A stretch of DNA of 11,806 nt from an uncultured Endomicrobiia bacterium. GTDB lineage: Bacteria; Elusimicrobiota; Endomicrobiia; Endomicrobiales; Endomicrobiaceae. Under the pieces are notes generated by a model that ran no database searches, was not told the origin of the DNA, and saw only the letters and a list, made by a program, of their open reading frames with translations. Shown in pieces: positions 6,659 through 11,806 of this stretch; positions within the stretch are counted from its first letter, which is position 1, and the number at the start of each line of letters is the position of its first letter. The stretch spans positions 1 to 11,806 of the forward strand of contig CAJOOL010000133.1 in NCBI GenBank assembly GCA_905236115.1, read 5' to 3'. The position numbers and the translations under genes were made by a program.

Positions 6659-7216
6659 TTAAAACTCGGGAAGCGGTATTCTGGAAAGATAATTTGCAAA
6701 TCTTTGAGATAAATTTTCTCTGAAAAGCTCATTTATAGTTGTAAGATAACAATCTTTATATTTGTAAGCTACTATATCGTAAGGAATAGTTAAATAATGT
6801 TTAAAATCTATTATTAATTCTTGTAAATAGAGTTTGCTGTCCTCATTTAAAAAATGATATCTTTCATTTTTATTTTGTTTTATTTTTTTAAATTCATCTG
6901 AACCGATTTTTCTTTGTTCAATATTAAATAAATTTTTATAAGCAATCCCTTCTTTTACTTCTTGAGCAACAAACGCAGGCAACACCAGCACATTAGCCAA
7001 AAATTGATTTTTTTCTTGCTTGTTTTCTTTTAAGTTACTATACCATTGCTCTAAATCACAATCTTGTGTAACAACAACAAGATATTTATAACAAAACTCT
7101 ACCACCGAATTATCATTCAATACCACATTAAATTTAAAATTCTGTAATATATCACCAAGAGTTAAACGAAGTTTATCATGACTTACATAGTAAGATTCAA
7201 TCCTGCTTTTTAACAT
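6659..7216 (-). CDS. Uncharacterised protein with TQDCDL motif (third gene of accessory cassette)
   Basis: I do not recognise a named family for this 185-residue soluble protein. It contains LVVVTQDCDLEQ (46-57), in which a hydrophobic strand runs into a QDCD signature; NERYHFL (117-123); ELIIDFKHYLTIPYD (133-147); and a C-terminal helix LSQRFANYLSRIPLP (169-183). Those blocks have the look of conserved motifs: C53 and D54, H121, D137 and H140 could form a catalytic or metal site, but this is inference. No signal peptide or membrane segment is seen. Its ATG overlaps the end of the 62-residue gene by 20 bases, so translation is probably coupled. The gene is strongly A/T-rich compared with pyrB and pyrC. 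The downstream ATPase follows after 10 bases. Confidence 0.8.
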   Translation of the reverse strand: MLKSRIESYYVSHDKLRLTLGDILQNFKFNVVLNDNSVVEFCYKYLVVVTQDCDLEQWYSNLKENKQEKNQFLANVLVLPAFVAQEVKEGIAYKNLFNIEQRKIGSDEFKKIKQNKNERYHFLNEDSKLYLQELIIDFKHYLTIPYDIVAYKYKDCYLTTINELFRENLSQRFANYLSRIPLPEF

Positions 7217-7385
7217 AACCTATTACTCTTTTATAAGATTTTTCAGTATTATACTCTATAGCCTCATCCGGCTCTGTCCTGGTAATCGACATATCACTTA
7301 ATATGTCTCTCGGAGGTTCATTTATTCCATCATCAAAATCCGAATAATTACTATAACCACACTTCTTAAATAATTCTTTTTCCAT
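7197..7385 (-). CDS. Small acidic hypothetical protein (middle gene of cassette)
   Basis: A 62-residue protein with an acidic, probably disordered first half (FDDGINEPPRD) and a more basic tail ending KSYKRVIGYVKKQD. No domain is recognised. It is likely real: AGGAG lies six bases before the ATG and overlaps the TAG stop of the preceding gene, and its stop overlaps the next gene by 20 bases. Small size and position between two larger partners would suit an adaptor, inhibitor or antitoxin-like role, but nothing in the sequence proves one. Confidence 0.75.
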   Translation of the reverse strand: MEKELFKKCGYSNYSDFDDGINEPPRDILSDMSITRTEPDEAIEYNTEKSYKRVIGYVKKQD

Positions 7386-7394
7386 AAAAAACTC

Positions 7395-8153
7395 CTATTT
7401 ATTCATTAAATTTCTAAGTCCGTCTTCTATACTTTTTTCGAATAATGGTGCAATAGTATCAGTATTCATTTTCTTTATAATATTTTCTATATTATCCAAA
7501 TCACAAAATGTAGTAAAACAATCTATATCTAATATATATTCATTTTTCATAATTTTGGCAGGAAACTGACTATTTGAATATCCGTTTATAAAAATAACTT
7601 GATAGTCATCATAGATAAAGTTTGTTTGGGATAAAGAGCGATTTATTTTAGATTTTTCATCGTCACAAAAAAACTTCATTTCCTTTGTTGTTAAATTTTT
7701 ATTTATAAAACTTTCGTTATTAAACGGACTTCCCTCTTCCAATAAAATCTGATTGACATATCTTATACCTAAACGTCTGATTTTTACCAAATCTTTCATT
7801 TTATAAAATGGTTTATTAACAACTTTTATAAAATCAATAAAAGAATTTAAATCCGTATAACAATTCTTTAATTCAATACAAATAACTTTTTTATTAATAT
7901 AAACCTTTATTCTTTCATCGGAAGAAAAACATTCTAAGCTATTCAAGACTTTTTGTTCTAAAACTGTTTTATTTGTTACAGTATCAATATTTACGGAATT
8001 TTCAACAATATTTCGAATATTTTTTTTAGGAAAAAAATCTTTAATATCATCATATACGGCTTCTAATTTTACATTATCATTCAGTTCTTCAATATCGTCA
8101 ACATCCAATCTGTATATAACATTTGTAAGAAAATTTTTTTTATATTTAGCCAT
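7395..8153 (-). CDS. TIGR04255-like protein (first gene of accessory cassette)
   Basis: The 252-residue soluble protein resembles the sporadically distributed TIGR04255 family of unknown function. Supporting features are the N-terminal KKNFLTNVIYRLDVDD (5-20), the central RRLGIRYVN (126-134) matching the family's R-x-G-l-R-Y-x-N block, ILDIDCF (207-213), and the C-terminal LFEKSIEDGLRNLM (237-250). The normal family length is about 250 residues. AGGAG is nine bases before the ATG, and a near-consensus promoter lies just upstream. The coding sequence is far more A/T-rich than the pyr genes: by eye, bases 7441-7500 hold about 12 G/C, against about 30 in 3241-3300. Sporadic family distribution and composition point to horizontal transfer. 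The family assignment is from memory of its motifs. Confidence 0.75.
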   Translation of the reverse strand: MAKYKKNFLTNVIYRLDVDDIEELNDNVKLEAVYDDIKDFFPKKNIRNIVENSVNIDTVTNKTVLEQKVLNSLECFSSDERIKVYINKKVICIELKNCYTDLNSFIDFIKVVNKPFYKMKDLVKIRRLGIRYVNQILLEEGSPFNNESFINKNLTTKEMKFFCDDEKSKINRSLSQTNFIYDDYQVIFINGYSNSQFPAKIMKNEYILDIDCFTTFCDLDNIENIIKKMNTDTIAPLFEKSIEDGLRNLMNK

Positions 8154-8185
8154 TTAATCGTTCTCCTATCCTTAAGTTTTTATAT

Positions 8186-8214
8186 ATTCTATATTAAAAA
8201 ACATACAAAGTCAA
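8186..8214 (-). promoter_or_regulatory. Near-consensus promoter of the accessory cassette
   Basis: On the minus strand, TTGACT (8209-8214) and TAGAAT (8186-8191) are separated by exactly 17 bases; each matches consensus at five of six positions. The predicted start of transcription is about 25 bases before the ATG at 8153. The -35 lies within one arm of an inverted repeat (8207-8216 with 8271-8280). Confidence 0.7.
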
Positions 8215-8280
8215 AATTTTATATTCTTCAGGAAATACCTATTAATTCCGAATACAAATTTTGAGATACATTTTGACTTT
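8207..8280. repeat. Inverted repeat overlapping the cassette promoter
   Basis: AAAGTCAAAA (8207-8216) is repeated as its exact reverse complement TTTTGACTTT (8271-8280). Inside, CAAAATTTTATATTC (8212-8226) pairs with GAATACAAATTTTG (8250-8263) with one unpaired base. The two pairings share bases, so only one can form at a time. This is the main structure in the 253-base gene-free gap at 8154-8406. No transposase or target-site duplication is seen. Confidence 0.5.
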
Positions 8281-8364
8281 AAATTCATTAAGGTTTCTCA
8301 AGATAAATTGTCCAGTTCGTATAAACTCCGCCTGATACAGCAATTTTAATTTTCTATATAAAAA

Positions 8365-8373
8365 TGCTACAAT
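8365..8373 (+). promoter_or_regulatory. Extended -10 promoter of the GtrA-like gene
   Basis: TG-C-TACAAT is an extended -10 element (hexamer 8368-8373), 33 bases before the ATG at 8407. The -35 region 17 bases upstream (TTTAAT) is poor, as is usual for extended -10 promoters. AAGGA with eight-base spacing is the ribosome site. Confidence 0.5.
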
Positions 8374-8406
8374 AACGCTCTCTTTAAATAAAAAAGGATT
8401 TCTAAA

Positions 8407-8811
8407 ATGTTTGATAAAATCACTGAATTTCTAAGCAGAATTACAAGACTTGACCAACAGTTTATAAAGTTTTTATTCGTCGGAGCATTAAATACCGTCT
8501 TTTCCTATTTGATATATGCGTTTTTCATATTCATAGGACTGGGATATGCGTGTTCTCTTCTGTTTGCGACCATAGCAGGAATTTTATTTAATTTTAAAAC
8601 AATAGGAATTTTGGTATTTAAAAATAATCAAAGCAAACTTATATTTAAATTTATTCTTAACTATGTAATATTATATCTTTTTTCTTTAATCTTATTTAAA
8701 CTTCTGTTTGGACTTATAACTTCCAATCTTTATATTATTCATATAATAATAGTTATAATCACAACACCGGTAAATTTTATATTTAATAAAAAATTCGTTT
8801 TCAATCAATAG
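8407..8811 (+). CDS. GtrA-like four-helix membrane protein
   Basis: The 134-residue, very hydrophobic protein fits the GtrA family, whose best-studied members are thought to flip undecaprenyl-phosphate-linked sugars across the inner membrane for glucosylation of O-antigen or teichoic-type polymers. Family signs are FIKFLFVGALNTVFSYLIY (19-37), FNFKTIGILVFKN (61-73) after the second helix, and the ending PVNFIFNKKFVF (121-132). Four membrane segments can be drawn at about 20-43, 47-63, 78-103 and 107-126. No adjacent GtrB-type glycosyltransferase is present, so the carried sugar is unknown. It stands alone on the plus strand with its own promoter and ends four bases from the convergent radical SAM gene, with no terminator hairpin between. 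Confidence 0.88.
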   Translation: MFDKITEFLSRITRLDQQFIKFLFVGALNTVFSYLIYAFFIFIGLGYACSLLFATIAGILFNFKTIGILVFKNNQSKLIFKFILNYVILYLFSLILFKLLFGLITSNLYIIHIIIVIITTPVNFIFNKKFVFNQ

Positions 8812-8815
8812 AAAT

Positions 8816-9739
8816 TTATTTTACTTCTTTTATAACACAAAAATCCATATCACAATGACTGAAACAAGACAAATTACAATTAATATTATTTCTGTTAAGT
8901 TTAAAAGTTCCGTCAAAAACATTCCCTAATTTAAAAATATCGGTATTAAAATCTTTAGCATCATTTTTTCTTAAATCGGAATAAATATAATCGCAGCCGC
9001 TTGTGCATGTTAATGCATCGCCATTAGGCATAAGACAATAAAAATTTCTTCCGGCGGAACAACTTTTCATTTTTAAAGAATTATGCAATTGATATTTTTT
9101 TGAATATTTTCTTTCATTTGAAAAAGGTAAATTTTCCAATTGTGCTTCGGTATATTTATAATCTTTTCCAAAATACGGATCGATATGTAAATCTATTGAA
9201 TTTTCTTTCATTACTTTTTGAAGTTTAGTTATAAAAGGAATATTTTCCGGAACGGCAACAATATTAACCGCAATATGATGATATTTTTTTAATTCTATAA
9301 CTTTTTTTATAAACTCATCCTCTTTGGCAAATTCTCTATGAAAACTTATATTCATATGCATAGGTTTTATTTTTTTATATAAATCTTTCGGCATTGAACA
9401 ATTTGAAACTAAGCCCAAAACTGTATGTTTCTTCGGCATTTCGTTAATAACTTTATAAAGTCCTTTATACAACAGAGGTTCACCGCCTAAAACAAAAACC
9501 GTAGTAGGAGGCAATTTGTCAAAAGCCTCCAGCCATTGTTCAGGCGTTTTTTCTACGCTCTTCGGATATACTGTCGAATATTGAAAATTACTGCAAACCT
9601 GACAATAAGAACATCTGTAATTACAAAGATATGTAGGAATAAATACACAATGAAGTTTATTAGGAAAAAAAAATCTGTAATAAGGTTTCAATTTTGTTTT
9701 TAAACTTAAAGGTATTATTTTTTGTATTGTTGTCAACAT
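8816..9739 (-). CDS. Radical SAM protein with SPASM-like C-terminus (paralogue 1)
   Basis: This 307-residue cytoplasmic enzyme should bind a [4Fe-4S] cluster and AdoMet through C39, C43 and C46 (CNYRCSYC, CX3CX2C) and start radical chemistry on an unknown substrate. VLGGEPLLY (83-91) is the AdoMet-contacting GGE motif. The C-terminal half holds CSAGRN (C227), C235, C245, C249, C288, C292, C296 and C301, a SPASM-like set for auxiliary clusters. A further Cys (C49) sits three residues past the core motif. The start at 9737-9739 has AAGGAG at seven bases and begins one base after the methyltransferase stop. An ATG seven codons upstream would overlap that gene and lacks such a site. It is co-transcribed with the methyltransferase and is paralogous to the gene at 10765-11700. 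Confidence 0.88.
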   Translation of the reverse strand: MLTTIQKIIPLSLKTKLKPYYRFFFPNKLHCVFIPTYLCNYRCSYCQVCSNFQYSTVYPKSVEKTPEQWLEAFDKLPPTTVFVLGGEPLLYKGLYKVINEMPKKHTVLGLVSNCSMPKDLYKKIKPMHMNISFHREFAKEDEFIKKVIELKKYHHIAVNIVAVPENIPFITKLQKVMKENSIDLHIDPYFGKDYKYTEAQLENLPFSNERKYSKKYQLHNSLKMKSCSAGRNFYCLMPNGDALTCTSGCDYIYSDLRKNDAKDFNTDIFKLGNVFDGTFKLNRNNINCNLSCFSHCDMDFCVIKEVK

Positions 9740-9740
9740 T

Positions 9741-10625
9741 TTAAATCTCCTTTTTTGCAAATACGGTTACAATATCATGTAAATTTTTTTTAAATTTTAT
9801 ATCACCTATTTTACGTTCTTTCATATATTTATAAATTTTATAATATATACTATTTTCAACGGAATGGGATAATCTGAGAAAAATAGTTTTTAATTTTAAC
9901 ATATGAGCAAAATAATTAAAAGAAACAGCTCTAAAACCGTTTAAATTAAGTAAACACGAAAGAGACTTTTTATTAAAATAAAACAAATGTTCTGGAGGAA
10001 TAAAAGCATAAAAATTTTTTCCGGATAATTTTGCATATAAACAATCCATATTATGAACTTTTATTACCAAAATCCCGTTCGGCTTCAAAAGATAATTACA
10101 TTTTTTAATTATATCAACAGGATTTAACATATGATCCAAAGAATCCTGCAAAGTTATAACATCAAAAAAATTTTCTTGCCAAGTATAATCTGCAATGGAA
10201 CCTGTAAATATTTTATCTTTATATTTTTGTTTTGCAATTTCTGCATATTTTGTTGATATTTCAACTCCATATCTTTCCCAGCCATCCATAATATCAAGAA
10301 AGTATCCGCTTGAACAACCTATATCTAAAATTTTACCTTTTTGTATAAAATTTGTCTCAATGTATTTTTTCAAACTTTTATAGTAATAATTTAAGTTTTC
10401 TATATTTTCATCGGAATAAGTATGTTCACTTGTATCTTTTACTTTGCAATAGAAATTTTCTATATACTCGGGAGATAATTTTTCCGCAACGAATTGCAGT
10501 CTGCAATCATCACATTCAAAAATATTGAAATTCTTTTTATCTTGAGATAAAACATCCGTATATTTTTGTTTTATTTTTTCGGATTTACATATAGGACAAT
10601 ATGTATATTTTTTGAAATTATTCAT
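9741..10625 (-). CDS. Class I SAM methyltransferase with N-terminal zinc ribbon
   Basis: The 294-residue protein has a zinc-binding knuckle (C10, C13, C38, C41) followed by a Rossmann methyltransferase of the Methyltransf_23 style: motif I ILDIGCSSG (99-107), an acidic end of strand 2 in YGVEIS, the strand 4 region FFDVITLQDSLDHM, and LLKPNGILVIKVHN after it. The same build is found in methyltransferases of sugar nucleotides, surface glycans and natural products; the acceptor here is unknown. AGGA precedes the ATG by eight bases and a good promoter lies upstream (10664-10692). The radical SAM gene starts one base after its stop, so the two proteins are probably made together and may act on the same molecule. 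Confidence 0.9.
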   Translation of the reverse strand: MNNFKKYTYCPICKSEKIKQKYTDVLSQDKKNFNIFECDDCRLQFVAEKLSPEYIENFYCKVKDTSEHTYSDENIENLNYYYKSLKKYIETNFIQKGKILDIGCSSGYFLDIMDGWERYGVEISTKYAEIAKQKYKDKIFTGSIADYTWQENFFDVITLQDSLDHMLNPVDIIKKCNYLLKPNGILVIKVHNMDCLYAKLSGKNFYAFIPPEHLFYFNKKSLSCLLNLNGFRAVSFNYFAHMLKLKTIFLRLSHSVENSIYYKIYKYMKERKIGDIKFKKNLHDIVTVFAKKEI

Positions 10626-10663
10626 TAATTTTATCCTGTAATAATGTTACCAAAATGAATTCT

Positions 10664-10692
10664 ATTATATAAAAATTTTTAACCGCAGACAA
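10664..10692 (-). promoter_or_regulatory. Promoter of the methyltransferase-radical SAM operon
   Basis: On the minus strand, TTGTCT (10687-10692, four of six matches) and a perfect TATAAT (10664-10669) are spaced by 17 bases. The predicted leader is about 32 bases. It is divergent from the promoter of the second radical SAM gene, and the two -10 hexamers are 49 bases apart. Confidence 0.65.
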
Positions 10693-10715
10693 ATTTTTTA
10701 AATGATATTAAAATT

Positions 10716-10724
10716 TGATATAAT
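10716..10724 (+). promoter_or_regulatory. Extended -10 promoter of radical SAM paralogue 2
   Basis: TG-A-TATAAT is a perfect extended -10 (hexamer 10719-10724). The -35 region is A/T-rich without a match. The predicted start is about 34 bases before the TTG start codon at 10765. This also argues against translation from the in-frame ATG at 10702, which lies upstream of the -10. Confidence 0.55.
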
Positions 10725-10764
10725 AATAAAAATTTTTTACCGAATAATAAAAAGGAGCATAGCA

Positions 10765-11700
10765 TTGATAATAGAATTATTACAGAAGTTTATGCCGGCA
10801 AAAATAAAATCCGTAATCAGACCATACCATCGTATTTTCTTTCCGAATAAAATTTACGGTTATTGGAATATAACATACAGATGTACTTATAAATGTTCTT
10901 ACTGCCCTTTTTGCAATATTACACAATACTCGAGTTTATATCCGAAATCTTCCGAAAAGACACCGGAACAGTGGCTGAAAATATTACAAAAATTACCGCC
11001 TATGGCTTTTTTAATAATCGGCGGAGAACCTCTGTTGTATGACGGGTTAAGTGAAGTAATAAACAATCTTCCTAAACAACATTCAATAATCGGTCTTATT
11101 TCAAATGCTTCTTTACCGATAGAAAGGTATAAAAAAATTAAAAAAGATGTTTGTCTGTCCTTAAGTTTTCACAGAGAATTTGCAAAGGAAAAAGAGTTTA
11201 TAGAAAAAGTTTTGGAAATAAAATCCGTAATGAGGATTAATTCCGTAAACATAGTTGCTACCCCGGAAAATCTGCCTTTTTTGGAAGAACTGCACAGAAA
11301 ATTGACACCGAAAGGAATAACAATAAGAGTGGAACATTTGGTTAAATCCGGTTTTGAATATTCCGCTTCGGAACTTGAACAACTGAAAAAATATATAACT
11401 TATGACAGAAGTTTAAAAACCAGAAATTTTTATGAAACTTGTCCCGCCAAGAAATGTTCCGCCGGAAGAAATTATATCAATATAATGCCGAACGCCGATA
11501 CTTACTCATGTGTAGGCGGAATGGAATATATAAATGCACTTCACAGAAAAGATTTTATAAAAGATAAAGATATAAGCAAATATAAAATGAAAAATCTTGA
11601 AGATCCGGACTTTAAATTTGAAACAAAAGATAAATTCTGTGGTAACCCGTGTATTTATGTCTGTGACTGGGATTATGCCGGAATTAAAAAATACAAATAA
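10765..11700 (+). CDS. Radical SAM protein with SPASM-like C-terminus (paralogue 2)
   Basis: The 311-residue radical SAM enzyme has cluster ligands C40, C44 and C47 (CTYKCSYC), a further C50 three residues on, and LIIGGEPLLY (83-92). Long blocks are shared with the protein at 8816-9739: FFPNK, SEKTPEQWL / VEKTPEQWL, SFHREFAKE, KKCSAGRN / KSCSAGRN and MPN. The C-terminus keeps C226, C231, C249, C292, C296 and C300 but lacks two cysteines of its paralogue (C249 and C301 there are Met and Ala here), so the auxiliary cluster set differs. A TTG start is chosen: GGAG lies seven bases before it, and from this point the N-terminus aligns with the paralogue almost residue by residue. An ATG at 10702 is open but overlaps the promoter. 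Substrate unknown. Confidence 0.87.
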   Translation: MIIELLQKFMPAKIKSVIRPYHRIFFPNKIYGYWNITYRCTYKCSYCPFCNITQYSSLYPKSSEKTPEQWLKILQKLPPMAFLIIGGEPLLYDGLSEVINNLPKQHSIIGLISNASLPIERYKKIKKDVCLSLSFHREFAKEKEFIEKVLEIKSVMRINSVNIVATPENLPFLEELHRKLTPKGITIRVEHLVKSGFEYSASELEQLKKYITYDRSLKTRNFYETCPAKKCSAGRNYINIMPNADTYSCVGGMEYINALHRKDFIKDKDISKYKMKNLEDPDFKFETKDKFCGNPCIYVCDWDYAGIKKYK

Positions 11701-11728
11701 CAGAAATGTTCCTAGGTTCTAAGTTTTA

Positions 11729-11750
11729 TACCCACAAAAAAAAGCGGGTA
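11729..11750 (-). terminator. Hairpin formed by tRNA-Gly 3' acceptor strand and trailer
   Basis: In the minus-strand transcript, UACCCGC (the 3' acceptor strand of tRNA-Gly) is complementary to a downstream GUGGGUA, with one G-U pair and an eight-U loop. It competes with normal tRNA folding. There is no U tract after the second arm, so termination is doubtful; it may affect 3' processing. Confidence 0.25.
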
Positions 11751-11806
11751 ATGGGAATCGAACCCACATCACGAGCTTGGGAAGCTCGGGTTTTACCACT
11801 AGACTA
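11743..11806 (-). tRNA. tRNA-Gly(CCC), 5' end cut by window edge
   Basis: On the minus strand the visible part runs from the start of the D arm to the 3' end: anticodon stem CGAGC/GCTCG around loop TTCCCAA (anticodon CCC at 11779-11781, reading GGG), T arm GTGGG-TTCGATT-CCCAT, acceptor strand TACCCGC and discriminator T. The seven 5' acceptor bases lie beyond the window. CCA is not encoded; a run of T follows. Confidence 0.94.

Noticed and set aside
8271..8301. Plus-strand promoter using TTGACT in the right arm of the inverted repeat
   Set aside because: No acceptable -10 hexamer is found 15-19 bases downstream; the extended -10 at 8365-8373 explains the GtrA-like gene better.
8154..8406. 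CRISPR array or tandem repeat in the intergenic gap
   Set aside because: There are only inverted arms of A/T-rich sequence and no regularly spaced direct repeats.
10702..10764. N-terminal extension of radical SAM paralogue 2 from the ATG at 10702
   Set aside because: It spans the extended -10 promoter, has no ribosome site, and has no counterpart in the paralogue. The TTG at 10765 has an ideal GGAG and aligns with the paralogue start.
10626..10764. A peptide precursor gene for the radical SAM enzymes
   Set aside because: The divergent gap holds two promoters and ribosome sites, with no short frame that has its own ribosome site. The gaps at 8154-8406 and 11701-11742 also lack one.
11161..11382. 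Minus-strand open frame inside radical SAM paralogue 2
   Set aside because: It is antisense to a well-supported gene and is rich in Phe and Tyr from reverse-read Lys/Glu codons.
1..11806. A genomic island bounded by the two tRNA genes
   Set aside because: Both edges carry tRNA genes, but there is no integrase, no direct repeat of a tRNA 3' end and no mobility gene, and the left half is housekeeping pyrimidine synthesis.

Overview
The window is A/T-rich bacterial chromosome, bounded at both edges by tRNA genes cut by the window ends: tRNA-Ser(CGA) on the left and tRNA-Gly(CCC) on the right, both on the minus strand. A type IV prepilin-like gene, a PyrR-controlled type of pyrimidine operon, several TTG starts and strong AGGAG ribosome sites fit a low-GC anaerobe, possibly Elusimicrobiota-like or Clostridia-like. 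That taxonomic guess rests on gene style only and is weak.

Left part (1-5415). After tRNA-Ser comes a small prepilin-like gene with its own promoter and an operator-like palindrome. To its right on the map (upstream on the minus strand) is a tight pyrimidine biosynthesis run, pyrR-pyrB-pyrC-pyrK, with gene overlaps and an A/U-rich terminator-like hairpin after pyrK. PyrB and PyrC make and cyclise carbamoyl-aspartate. PyrK is the electron-transfer subunit for a PyrD that is not in the window. PyrR senses UMP/UTP and controls the operon in known systems. Upstream in the same direction lie a stand-alone protein resembling the MetH B12-reactivation domain and a divergent ThiE/TenI-like barrel.

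Middle (5428-8406). A DUF815-type AAA+ ATPase is preceded by three co-directional genes: a TIGR04255-like protein, a 62-residue acidic protein, and a 185-residue protein with a TQDCDL motif. The three overlap or nearly touch, are much more A/T-rich than the pyr genes, and have a near-consensus promoter that sits on an inverted repeat. This is the best candidate for an undescribed accessory system. No terminator separates it from the genes below, so up to ten genes may be read from one transcript.

Right part (8407-11700). A GtrA-like membrane protein is convergent with an operon of a zinc-ribbon methyltransferase and a radical SAM/SPASM-like enzyme. A second, paralogous radical SAM gene is divergent from the methyltransferase. 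Two radical SAM paralogues around a methyltransferase, with a GtrA nearby, suggest a cell-surface glycan or small-molecule modification locus. Substrate and product cannot be read from the sequence. I found no CRISPR array, transposase, integrase or rRNA.
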